From Hwanghaeella grinnelliae (lineage in GTDB: Bacteria; Pseudomonadota; Alphaproteobacteria; UBA8366; Aestuariispiraceae): DNA of 64,000 bases. How positions within the stretch are numbered: the stretch's first letter is position 1; every line of letters starts with the position of its first letter. This document shows, in pieces, positions 1 through 7,205 of the stretch. Location: the NCBI RefSeq assembly GCF_004005845.1, contig NZ_SADE01000002.1, forward strand, positions 310,421-374,420. The letters are read 5' to 3'. The translations under genes and the position numbers were made by a program. The notes below the pieces were generated by a model. That model was not told where the DNA came from. It did not search any database and was given only the letters and a program-made list of their open reading frames with translations.

Positions 1-652
1 CGCCAAACTCCTTCGCGCGGGCCAGTCGCTCGTTGCTGATATCGAGGGCGATCACGCGGGCGCCCATCGCGGATGCGAGTTGCGTCGCCGACAGCCCTAC
101 CGGTCCTTGACCGAAGATCGCAATCGTCTGGTCGCCGGTGAGGTCGAGGCGCTTGAGCGCCCCCCACGCCGTTCCCGTGCCGCATGAGATTGCAGCGCCG
201 GTTTCGAAGGAGAGTTCATCCGGGAGGGTCACCAACGTACGGGCCGGCACGACCATATAGGGCGCATGAGCACCGTGACCGGTCAAACCATAGACCTCGG
301 CAACGCCCTCATCGCAGAGTTGCATCCAGCCTGTCGAGCAGTGGGGGCAGACGCCGCAACCGCGATAATGATGCACCATCACCCGCTGGCCCACACGGGC
401 TTCCCGCTCACTGACGCCACTTCCCACCGCTGCCACGAGACCGCACGGTTCATGGCCTGCAATGATGGCGCGCGTGCTTGAGAAGCCGAGCGACTTCGCC
501 GCTTCACCAGGGGCCGCGCGGTAGAACTTCAAATCGCTCCCGCACATACCAGAGGCCTTGATTTCAAGCACGACTTCACCCGGTCCGGGGGTGGGATCCG
601 CAAAGTCCTGGAACGCCACGCGCCTGTCACCGGCGAAAACTACGCCCTTCAT
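1..652 (-). CDS. Zinc-dependent alcohol dehydrogenase, MDR family (3' part cut by window edge)
   Basis: About 217 N-terminal residues of a medium-chain zinc dehydrogenase, an NAD(P)-dependent oxidoreductase acting on an alcohol or polyol. The start is the ATG whose first base is 652. Visible family marks are the catalytic-zinc Cys in MCGSD (about residue 37), the GHEPCG motif (about 71), a structural-zinc run of four cysteines (CGVCPHC followed by LC, about 103-118) and the start of the nucleotide-binding fold (GQGPVGL, about 182). The C-terminal third lies outside the window. It diverges from the GntR/FCD gene at 836, a common arrangement for sugar-acid or polyol catabolism controlled by the neighbouring regulator. 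The substrate cannot be read from sequence. Confidence 0.88.
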   Translation of the reverse strand, partial: MKGVVFAGDRRVAFQDFADPTPGPGEVVLEIKASGMCGSDLKFYRAAPGEAAKSLGFSSTRAIIAGHEPCGLVAAVGSGVSEREARVGQRVMVHHYRGCGVCPHCSTGWMQLCDEGVAEVYGLTGHGAHAPYMVVPARTLVTLPDELSFETGAAISCGTGTAWGALKRLDLTGDQTIAIFGQGPVGLSATQLASAMGARVIALDISNERLARAKEFG

Positions 653-835
653 GCATTCCTCCCGCACGGAGTGCAGCGCCTTGGAGCGAACACTCTCTTG
701 TTGCCATTGGGGGCAGACTAACTTCAAAATGTCGACTGTCAACAATTTATCGATATCTGTCACTCGTTGACAATTTTGTGCGTTGTCGCCATTCCTCCCC
801 ACTCGCACGCGGGAGCACTGGATGATGGGGTTGGG
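653..835. promoter_or_regulatory. Divergent promoter/operator region between dehydrogenase and GntR regulator
   Basis: This 183-bp gap separates two divergent genes. It holds TGTCAAC (about 737-743) and GTTGACA (about 766-772), an inverted pair about 22 bp apart around an AT-rich centre containing TATCGATATC-like sequence. GntR-family regulators commonly bind inverted repeats between themselves and a divergent target, so this is a reasonable operator. TTGACA at 768 could also act as a -35 box. No binding data; inference from position and symmetry. Confidence 0.4.
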
Positions 836-1627
836 ATGATGGAATTGCCGGAAATCGTTCGTTCGCCGTCGCTCGCCGCCATGGCGAAGCGCCTTATTCA
901 GGAGGCGATTTGGTCCGGCCAGCTGGCGCCCGGCGCGCATCTTGTCGAGACGGCCTTGGCCGAACAGTTCCAGATCAGTCGCGGTCCATTGCGCGAGGCG
1001 CTGAAGAGCCTAGCATCCGAAGGGCTCGTCGAATTCCATCCTGGGCGAGGCGCGTTCGTGGTCGACCCAACGCCCGAGCAATTGCAGGACATGATCATAA
1101 TGCGCGCCGTCCTCGGGGGCATGGCGGGGCGCTATGTGACGGCCAAGGCTGACGCATCTGTTTTTGAGCGGCTCGAGGAATCGCTGGAAAAGATGCGCGC
1201 GGCAGTCGATCGAAATGACGAGAAGGGTTTCTTCGACGAGAATTGGGTGTTCTATGATATTCTCCATCGGGCATCGAACGAGTTCATCTTCCGCTCGTGG
1301 CACTCCCTTTATGGTCTGATCAACATCTACGTCCGACGACTGGGGCGTCCTTATGTCCCGCTGCACGCCACCCTGCGCGGTTACTATACATTCGTGGACC
1401 TTCTGAAGTCTGGAGATCCGGACGAGGCCGAAGCCGTCCTTCGCAGCCAGATGCTGCGCGTGGGTTTCATCGTTCTGAATCGCCCCATTCCGCCGATGCT
1501 GCACGCCTATGTCACGCGACGCGTTCTCGATGACGGTTCGGTCCAGCATTTCGATCCTGCTGCCGAACAACCGCAGGCGCCGTCGCAGGCGGCCGATAGT
1601 GAGAGACAGAGCAGACACGGAAGCTGA
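836..1627 (+). CDS. GntR family transcriptional regulator, FCD (FadR-like) subfamily
   Basis: A 263-residue DNA-binding repressor or activator with an N-terminal winged helix-turn-helix (about residues 10-75, with the typical LAEQFQISRGPLREAL stretch) and an all-helical FCD ligand-binding domain (about 85-220). A TTG at 767 is in frame, but the segment from there to the double ATG at 836/839 reads as non-coding (AIPPHSHAGALDDG), so the ATG pair is preferred. It probably controls the divergent dehydrogenase in response to a small carboxylate or sugar-acid ligand. The ligand is not deducible. Confidence 0.85.
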   Translation: MMELPEIVRSPSLAAMAKRLIQEAIWSGQLAPGAHLVETALAEQFQISRGPLREALKSLASEGLVEFHPGRGAFVVDPTPEQLQDMIIMRAVLGGMAGRYVTAKADASVFERLEESLEKMRAAVDRNDEKGFFDENWVFYDILHRASNEFIFRSWHSLYGLINIYVRRLGRPYVPLHATLRGYYTFVDLLKSGDPDEAEAVLRSQMLRVGFIVLNRPIPPMLHAYVTRRVLDDGSVQHFDPAAEQPQAPSQAADSERQSRHGS

Positions 1628-2119
1628 GTCGCTCCGCACGCGTTCTCCCTGCCGACCGGTATTGTGTCGTTCTTCGCAACGCGCTGGAAGGTGGAACACG
1701 AACTGCGGTAGACGCAGTTTCGCGACATCCTGCAAAAGCGGATCGAACTCTATCCCAGGCTCTGGTCCATCTGCATTCGTTATGAGACCAACTGGGTGAT
1801 CGACGGCAAACCGAAGGACCGCGACTGGGCCCTGGCCTTTCTGGCTGAGTTGAACGCCTTCAATATCGACGGCGGTCTGTTCTTTACCGAAGAGCTGTAT
1901 AACAGTTTCGGCGAGGTCAGGGCCGGCCTGCTGCGCGCCGTCGACGAAACCGGGCCGGGCGCGGTGGTCGCGCCCGCCCTTACCGACAAAATCCGTAAAG
2001 CGATCTATGGCTGGAAGGACGAGAAAGGCCGAACCGTTCCCGGCCTGTCCACCCATCTGAAAGACGACCTGGGCAGCTACCGCGCGACCACCTTGCAGCG
2101 CCGCCTTGCGCGGGAGTGA
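1628..2119 (+). pseudogene. Relic of a hypothetical protein gene with in-frame stop and no proper start
   Basis: Directly after the GntR stop the same frame continues with protein-like sequence: 27 codons (ending FFATRWKVEHELR), a TAG at 1709-1711, then uninterrupted coding text to 2119 (TQFRDILQKRIELYPRL, then NWVIDGKPKDRDWALAFL, and so on). A GTG at 1796 could start the last 107 codons, but the similarity of texture on both sides of the TAG suggests one gene that lost its 5' end and gained a stop. I recognise no family. The alternative is a functional 107-residue protein from 1796. Confidence 0.5.
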
Positions 2120-2158
2120 GGGGTTGGCCGGTGCCGTCATCAAGCCAAAGGGTGTTCC

Positions 2159-2178
2159 GGTGTCAGTTTACCTAGTTT
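2159..2178 (+). repeat. GTGACAG-type motif, degenerate copy 1
   Basis: GGTGTCAGTTTACCTAGTTT resembles the other GTGACAG-plus-TTAC/TTAA motifs of this region (2228-2258, 3110-3151, 7834-7850). It marks the left limit of the low-GC accessory region. Such motifs often accompany REP-associated Y1 transposases; that link is recalled knowledge and is supported here by the transposase-start relic at 7891. Confidence 0.35.
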
Positions 2179-2227
2179 GATGAACTAGTGATGTTTTTCC
2201 CGACTCGAAGGACGGACACGATGTTTA

Positions 2228-2258
2228 GTAAACCGTCACCTTAATCTGTCACCGTAAT
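2228..2258 (-). repeat. GTGACAG-type motif, inverted copy (left flank)
   Basis: Read on the minus strand this is ATTACGGTGACAG followed by ATTAAGGTGACGGTTTAC, two GGTGAC units in tandem. It faces the similar plus-strand element at 3110-3151, so the pair forms an imperfect inverted repeat around the membrane-protein gene at 2329-2961. Confidence 0.5.
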
Positions 2259-2328
2259 CCCTACGCGGTTTCCCTTCGGCGAGACGCGGGGGTTTGGGGG
2301 CAAGGCCCCCATTGAGCGGAGTACGATC

Positions 2329-2961
2329 TTATCCGTGAATACTCGGTATTTCCGGAATGGCTGTCACGAGGATGTCTCGCAGTTTTTCCGCTCTATCGAC
2401 AGCTCTCGTGAGGCTCTCTTTCAGGTCGTCATCGTATTCCCCGGAGTGGGGAGCGTCCCGCGACCACATACTGTTGATCAATTCAATACGACCAAGGAGA
2501 TGGGCAACCGTGCTGACTTGGTTCTCTGGTTGTGTATCGAGAAGTTCGAGATCACGCAGACGCTCAGGGATCTTGATTGGATCAAACGTCAAGGCTTCGT
2601 TTTCCGCTTTCTCGATATCGTTGAGGAGAAACCGCAGTTTCAGCAAGAGGGTGGTGATCTCTGCATAGATCAAAGCATTTCCTATGACTTGACGATTGAT
2701 TCTCTTTCGGCGCTCTCGGCGTTCTTCAGCTCGGATTGGGAGCTTACTGATTATGTAAACAGATGCGGCTGTCCATACCGCCACCATCGTCGCCAAAAGT
2801 GCGCCGATGATCGTTTCAAATTTTCTTATTCGGTAAATCAAGCCGTCGGGCAGGTCGTAGAGGAGCAGGAATACTACTCCTGCAACACAAAATGCGGTCA
2901 CTACGACTACGAGAACTGCAATTTGCAGTTCTATAGTCCGGTCTTGAGGATCCTCATCCAT
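2329..2961 (-). CDS. Hypothetical two-helix membrane protein
   Basis: A 210-residue protein of unrecognised family. Two hydrophobic helices stand near the N-terminus (about residues 13-36 and 48-72), followed by a basic stretch (RAEERRERRKR) and a long soluble, helix-rich C-terminal part without Cys pairs or catalytic motifs. The pattern suggests an inner-membrane protein with a cytoplasmic helical domain. Codon use is clearly lower in GC than the core genes, and the gene sits alone between inverted GTGACAG motifs, so it looks acquired. Small two-helix proteins of this shape occur among phage-defence effectors, but nothing specific supports that here. Confidence 0.6.
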   Translation of the reverse strand: MDEDPQDRTIELQIAVLVVVVTAFCVAGVVFLLLYDLPDGLIYRIRKFETIIGALLATMVAVWTAASVYIISKLPIRAEERRERRKRINRQVIGNALIYAEITTLLLKLRFLLNDIEKAENEALTFDPIKIPERLRDLELLDTQPENQVSTVAHLLGRIELINSMWSRDAPHSGEYDDDLKESLTRAVDRAEKLRDILVTAIPEIPSIHG

Positions 2962-3109
2962 GAATCACCTTCGCGTTGTGCGTGGGAGGTGGTGCATGAT
3001 CGATTTTTCATTGCTCCCTGTCCATTCTGCCGTCTCATGACAGGATAGGCGGCCTCGCAAAAGTCCCAGACATAAACTGCCAGTACCGAAGGCCAACACC
3101 GCTATGCGA

Positions 3110-3151
3110 ATTACGGTGACAATTCAATTACAGTGACAGTTAACTTAATTT
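3110..3151 (+). repeat. GTGACAG-type motif (right flank)
   Basis: ATTACGGTGACA, a spacer, then ACAGTGACAGTTAACTTAAT: two GTGACA units in direct order, the mirror of the element at 2228-2258. Together they bracket 0.9 kb carrying one membrane-protein gene. Confidence 0.5.
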
Positions 3152-3192
3152 GAAAAAATACGCACCAGACACGGCATGCCTTTCTGGCATTG

Positions 3193-3207
3193 TACCAATA
3201 TTTGGTA
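3193..3207. promoter_or_regulatory. Palindromic operator candidate for the parD/parE module
   Basis: TACCAA-TAT-TTGGTA is a perfect 6+6 inverted repeat about 30 bp upstream of the parD start. ParD-type antitoxins repress their own operon by binding short palindromes overlapping the promoter, so this is the likely autoregulatory site. Confidence 0.5.
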
Positions 3208-3236
3208 TATGTTGATAATTGAAGGGAGTCTTCGCC

Positions 3237-3479
3237 ATGCCACGAAACACATCGATCTCTTTAGGCGATCACTTTGCCGGGTTCATTGATGCGCAGGTTC
3301 AGTCCGGGCGCTATGGGTCGGCCAGCGATGTCGTCCGTGCGGGATTGCGCTTGCTTGAAGAGCACGAGGCAAAGGTAAGGGCGTTACAGGAAGCGCTAAT
3401 CGTCGGCGAGCGATCGGGCGAGGCGAATCCCTTCGACGGCGAGGCGTTTCTGGAGAAGATGCACGGCAAGCACGGCTAA
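3237..3479 (+). CDS. parD: Type II antitoxin, ParD/CopG family
   Basis: An 80-residue ribbon-helix-helix antitoxin: an N-terminal DNA-binding strand (NTSISLGDHFAGFID), the family signature SGRYGSASDVVRAGLRLLEE (about residues 22-41) and an acidic, flexible C-terminus that would wrap the toxin. The ATG at 3237 has a good ribosome site (GAAGGGAG); a TTG at 3219 in the same frame is not needed. The toxin gene begins 1 bp after this stop, the usual antitoxin-first order, but that toxin is interrupted, so this antitoxin is now probably an orphan. Confidence 0.87.
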   Translation: MPRNTSISLGDHFAGFIDAQVQSGRYGSASDVVRAGLRLLEEHEAKVRALQEALIVGERSGEANPFDGEAFLEKMHGKHG

Positions 3480-3480
3480 G

Positions 3481-3771
3481 ATGGCGCGGCAATATAGATT
3501 CCGGCCTCTTGCGGAAGACGATCTGGAAGAAATCTAGCTCTATACACGCGAGAATTGGTCGCGCGAACAGGCCGACAAATACGTCCGGGACGTCATTTCC
3601 GTTATCGCCGACCTAGCCGTTGGGCGGAAGGAAGGTCGCAAAGTGGACATACGAGAGGGGTATATGAAGCAATCTGCCGGCGCGCACATTGTCTTCTACC
3701 ACGTTGCGGACGACCACTTCGACATCGTCCGTATCCTGCATGGCCGGATGGACGTAGGACGACACCTATAG
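3481..3771 (+). pseudogene. parE: ParE-type toxin, inactivated by an in-frame TAG
   Basis: The frame encodes a 96-residue RelE/ParE-fold toxin (start MARQYRFRPLAEDDLEEI; later KQSAGAHIVFYHV and the C-terminal RILHGRMDVGRHL) but codon 19 at 3535-3537 is TAG. The family usually has an aromatic residue there, and a TGG-to-TAG change would explain it. Everything downstream is intact, so the break looks recent. No plausible restart keeps the N-terminal helix. The toxin would otherwise inhibit gyrase or cleave mRNA. Confidence 0.75.
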
Positions 3772-3813
3772 TCTCCGGCCCCGCAAACATCGCAACACTA
3801 TTATGAAAAGTGG

Positions 3814-3843
3814 TGGTGGACCGGAGGGGACAAACATCGAACC
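3814..3843 (-). repeat. Possible degenerate copy of the tRNA-Ala 3' end (att-like)
   Basis: TGGTGGA, then GAGGGGA, then ATCGAACC occur in the same order as in the 3' end of the tRNA-Ala gene at 8030-8054, with a 5-base insertion and a one-base shift. Site-specific elements that integrate in tRNA genes leave such copies. If real, it bounds a 4.2-kb segment (3814-8054) that holds the HD/radical SAM/kinase set. The match is gapped and could be chance. Confidence 0.3.
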
Positions 3844-3920
3844 AAATGTTTGAGATTTTGGTTGAATGGGAAAAATCACTTCAACCCGACTGCCATTTCT
3901 TGCATTGGCCTCAACCATGG

Positions 3921-4134
3921 TGTCAATCGGCACTAAGCATTGCTCCCCTATCGGCGTTGAATATCGACCTTATCGGTTTCACGATAAGCTGACCTGTGGC
4001 GGCGCAGCCCCCGAGTCACGCAGCCGGATCGGACCAGGGTGTTTCCAGCTAGGCAAGTGTCTTGAAGCGCCAGCTCTCGTTTCCGGATTCGACAATTTCG
4101 CTGTGGTGAGCGAGGCGGTCGAGGTGCGCAGCAC
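3921..4134 (-). mobile_element. IS21-family remnant: element end plus C-terminal codons of istB
   Basis: On the minus strand 4049-4134 encodes DRLAHHSEIVESGNESWRF followed by KTLA and a TAG. This is the characteristic C-terminus of the IS21 helper ATPase IstB. Beyond it the sequence carries GCCGATAGGGG and ends at 3921 in GCCGATTGACA, the subterminal and terminal motifs common in IS21 elements. The istB body and istA are missing; a TGA lies just upstream of the fragment. It is a dead end-fragment recording an earlier insertion. Confidence 0.65.
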
Positions 4135-4283
4135 CTCAACTCAAAAAGCGGACATCGGCATCCCTCTTGGCCATAGCTGAACTGACTTGGCCCAAGTAGG
4201 ATAGAAATTAGGTTTGCGGGAGTGCGTTAGAGTAATGCCTGATCTGTCGTACACATTCAAACTTCGTTGGTCCGCAGACAATT

Positions 4284-5714
4284 CTAAGCGCCGTCCTTCA
4301 ACTGCTCGTCCAGCCTGTCTCTCACTCCGGCACAAATGGCCGCCTCCAGGTGACCTCTAAGTCCTTCCTCAGCCTCGTCGTAATAAACGCGGTGGATACT
4401 GAACCGCGCTGCGCTGGCGACTATCGGCGAGATTGAAACGATATCTACGACCTTGCCACCAACTTCGACGTTGATTTGCTGGGGATCGCCGCCTTCTTTG
4501 TTGAGAGGCGTATAGAGCTTTCGGGGATAGTTGTCATAGTAACAAGACTCTGACCAAATTTTCGTTTGCTTCTGTAGATCCTCTGAGACCTTTTTGCATA
4601 CTGCGTTGAGAACTTTCACTCGTGCACTTGCGTCGAGCGTCTTCATCTTCGGGTTGTCGGCTGCTGCGTCATCTGCATGCTTCCAGATGTCATGCATGGA
4701 GTAAAAATTTCGAGAAGCAATGCGAGTGGCAATCGTCTTGATCTCGCTGTCATCGGCTTCTTGAAAGAGATGCAGGGATCCCCAAAACAAACTGTCATCA
4801 AGCAAGAGCGCGTTTTCGAGATTGGCCGGATCTCGGAAGAAGCGAACTAGTGCGTGGTTTGCCGTCAGCCCCGCCTGTTTTTCATCATCCCCCGCGATGC
4901 GTTCGAAAACTCGGCTCATCAAGAGCGCAAACATGTACTCAATCCCGCGCGTACGCTTATGGAGATAGAGGGTCGGATACAACTGGAACAGCGTGACGGT
5001 GAATTGCTCAAGAGAGACGTAGGCTTTGCTGTCCACGTAGAGGAAGCGGCCGTTATCGCCATCGCTGACTTGGAAATTCCGCATGAGCCAGTCCAGGTCA
5101 ATGCCGCCCGATGAAACCCCAGCGAAGTAGGGGTCGCGCTTTGCGTAGTCCAGACGATCAGCGTCGAGTTGGCCCGACACCAGTGATGTGTATATGCACT
5201 GCTTGTCCTTCTTAGAAATCATGTTCGCCACCATTTTGGGGAACCCAACGCCGCCCATTTTTTCGAGCGCACAGCCAATGGACGAATCTATGATAATCTG
5301 AGGGCTGACTTTCTCGTGGTCGACTGCGGCCATGAGCGGGCTGTCTTTCAGACCCGGATTGCGTATCGCATAAAGCCCCATCGCCTTTTCGAAGGCATGG
5401 CTGAACATTCCGTGGCCGATGTCGTGTAGGAGAGCCGCGGCGAGGCATGCCTTACCTTGTTGCGACCATTCACCCCTTTTTACGTCGGGCTCGACAATCG
5501 CCAGCAAACGTTTCGCCACGGCATAAACACCCAACGAATGAGCAAACCGTGAATGAGTGGCAGATGGGAATACGTGGTCAGAGAAGCCAAGTTGCTTAAC
5601 GCGCCGCAACCGCTGAAAGTACGGATTCGAAAGCATGTTTTTGAGCTCAAGCTCAAACTGTCCCTCAAACTCGATCGAACCGTGGATCGGGTCCTTGATC
5701 ATCTTTGTCTTCAT
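4284..5714 (-). CDS. HD-domain phosphohydrolase (SAMHD1/dNTPase-like)
   Basis: A 476-residue metal-dependent phosphohydrolase of the HD superfamily. The active-site set is visible: RFAHSLGV (His59), LLHDIGHGMFSH (His97, Asp98, His101, His106) and SGQLDADRLDYAKRD (Asp184, Asp189). The region FQRLRRVKQLG before the first His and the RLDY..RD motif are typical of dGTPase/SAMHD1-type dNTP triphosphohydrolases, so hydrolysis of (deoxy)nucleotides is likely. The C-terminal 250 residues are not assignable. The start has a GAGGAAG ribosome site. It lies 36-46 bp downstream of the radical SAM gene on the same strand, so the two are probably co-transcribed. Codon use is less GC-rich than the core. Bacterial dNTPases of this fold can act in antiphage defence; here that is inference. 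Confidence 0.85.
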   Translation of the reverse strand: MKTKMIKDPIHGSIEFEGQFELELKNMLSNPYFQRLRRVKQLGFSDHVFPSATHSRFAHSLGVYAVAKRLLAIVEPDVKRGEWSQQGKACLAAALLHDIGHGMFSHAFEKAMGLYAIRNPGLKDSPLMAAVDHEKVSPQIIIDSSIGCALEKMGGVGFPKMVANMISKKDKQCIYTSLVSGQLDADRLDYAKRDPYFAGVSSGGIDLDWLMRNFQVSDGDNGRFLYVDSKAYVSLEQFTVTLFQLYPTLYLHKRTRGIEYMFALLMSRVFERIAGDDEKQAGLTANHALVRFFRDPANLENALLLDDSLFWGSLHLFQEADDSEIKTIATRIASRNFYSMHDIWKHADDAAADNPKMKTLDASARVKVLNAVCKKVSEDLQKQTKIWSESCYYDNYPRKLYTPLNKEGGDPQQINVEVGGKVVDIVSISPIVASAARFSIHRVYYDEAEEGLRGHLEAAICAGVRDRLDEQLKDGA

Positions 5715-5750
5715 TTATCTTCCTCAATCAAAAAATGCATTATTCAAATC

Positions 5751-7160
5751 TCAGCCCTGCGTGGCTTCAAAGTTGACGGTATCTTTAACTGTGAATGGCA
5801 GTAAGGCAGGATCGGAAGCCGCCACATCACAATCGAAGTCCTTCCGACTGTAATCGCGTGGGTAGTAAGAGAAGCTCTTCAGCGCAAAGTATGCATCTTG
5901 GTCCATAAAATGGCGGCTAATGGCGAGACTCGCCGCCTCTGCTTCTTCTGCGGGGAACTCCGGGCTCAGATGCATAGCTGTGATGCCGGACGATGCAGCA
6001 GCGCGTTTATTGACCGGACGCGCCCCGAGTCTTCGCCACTCCTCTATCAGAGCGTCGGCCGTCTTGGGCGGCCCGTACGCGAGCACTGGGCCCACAGAAA
6101 CGCCCGCGACTGCATCTCGCCGATCATCGAGCCACGCGGTGGTCTCTTCAAGGGTTTCTTGCGTCTCACCGGCATAGAGCAGCACATTAACCTTGGCCTT
6201 CACTCCGTTGTCACGGCAAGCCACCAAGAGATCGGAAGCCGCAGAAAGATAGCGTTGAGGATCATCCGCCTTCTTCATTGCCAGGATTTGCTGAGGAGAG
6301 GCAGCCTCGAGCCCGAGGTCGATGACTCGCAGCCCCGCCCAGGCGAGCCGCTCAAGGGTTTGGGGTTTCATCACATCGACTCGGGTTTCCGTACGCCATG
6401 AGATATCAAGGCCAAGTTTGTGCATCTCTTTTGCGAAACCAGCCGCCCATCGGGCATTCGGAAGAAACATCGATGATTGGAGGTAAGGGCGGATTTCCTC
6501 GCCGTCGTATTGCTCGCGGACACGAGCCATCGATGCCGCCAATGCGATACCGTTGCCAAGTTTTTCAACCTTTATGTCACGCTCTTCACAGAACACACAG
6601 CCCATGCCGCAGCCACGCGACGCCTCAATGCTCGGTTGATACCTGCGAAATCCATCCACCAAGCGATGGTTGAGTGTGAAACCCGGCGTTGGCTCGGCGA
6701 CGCGGCTGAGTACGGGGCTTTCCGTCAGGAGCCGCTCGATAACGCCTTCGCTGAGGCCAGGGGCGAGCACATTGGCTTCCGGCAAAATGCCTCGAAGCCA
6801 TTGAGGGTCGGGGCCAACCACCCAACGGCCTCCTACCACGATCCGACAGTTGGGGTCGGAAGCTCTAGCGAGCCTGCAAAACGCCTGAGCCCAAGAAAGG
6901 GCGTAATAGCTCGGAATCGAGATCATAAGCGGGTAGGTCGATGGAAATTGACCGGACTCCCTCAACTGCCCGAACACCTCTGCGGGAGTGCGATGCTCCC
7001 CGTGGAGCAGAGCTACGCAATAACCAGACCGTTCGAGTTTGGTGGCTAGAGACAGTGCGCCATAGTTTAAGTACAGTTGACGGCGAGCCAATGCATGGTC
7101 CCGCTTTTTGGGAGAGAGCATTCCAGCAGAAACGAAAGTGACAATATTTGATCTATACAT
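5751..7160 (-). CDS. Radical SAM protein with N-terminal B12-binding-like domain
   Basis: About 469 residues. A Rossmann-like N-terminal part (about 1-150, with RIVVGGRWVVG) resembles the domain that precedes the barrel in B12-dependent radical SAM enzymes, but the classic DxHxxG cobalamin motif is not seen. The radical SAM core starts at SIEASRGCGMGCVFC: the three cysteines (about residues 184, 188, 191; CxxxCxxC) would hold a 4Fe-4S cluster cleaving S-adenosylmethionine. The barrel continues through WRTETRVDVM, VIDLGLEAASPQQI and KVNVLLYAGET. A GTG at 7172 is in frame, but the ATG at 7160 has a better-placed GGCGG site. The substrate is unknown. Its partners, an HD phosphohydrolase downstream and a nucleotide kinase divergent, suggest nucleotide chemistry. 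Confidence 0.82.
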   Translation of the reverse strand: MYRSNIVTFVSAGMLSPKKRDHALARRQLYLNYGALSLATKLERSGYCVALLHGEHRTPAEVFGQLRESGQFPSTYPLMISIPSYYALSWAQAFCRLARASDPNCRIVVGGRWVVGPDPQWLRGILPEANVLAPGLSEGVIERLLTESPVLSRVAEPTPGFTLNHRLVDGFRRYQPSIEASRGCGMGCVFCEERDIKVEKLGNGIALAASMARVREQYDGEEIRPYLQSSMFLPNARWAAGFAKEMHKLGLDISWRTETRVDVMKPQTLERLAWAGLRVIDLGLEAASPQQILAMKKADDPQRYLSAASDLLVACRDNGVKAKVNVLLYAGETQETLEETTAWLDDRRDAVAGVSVGPVLAYGPPKTADALIEEWRRLGARPVNKRAAASSGITAMHLSPEFPAEEAEAASLAISRHFMDQDAYFALKSFSYYPRDYSRKDFDCDVAASDPALLPFTVKDTVNFEATQG

Positions 7161-7205
7161 TCGGTCCGCCACTTAGAGTTAGAAAGCAATACATAGGGGG
7201 ATAAC

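Larger units (their letters stand above)
3772..4283. other. Gene-free stretch with tRNA-end-like sequence and IS21 remnant
   Basis: This 512-bp gap carries no intact gene. It contains a sequence like the 3' end of a tRNA at 3814-3843 and a fragment of an IS21-type element at 3921-4134. The remaining 150 bp before the HD-domain gene show nothing recognisable. Confidence 0.6.

Noticed and set aside
2335-3048. 237-codon plus-strand frame opposite the two-helix membrane protein
   Set aside because: The minus-strand product has clear transmembrane helices and normal composition, while the plus-strand product is Cys/Phe/Arg-rich without pattern.
5751-7172. Calling the radical SAM gene a prokaryotic viperin
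   Set aside because: The cysteine motif context (SIEASRGCGMGC), the ~150-residue N-terminal domain and overall length differ from viperins, which usually start close to their CxxxCxxC motif.
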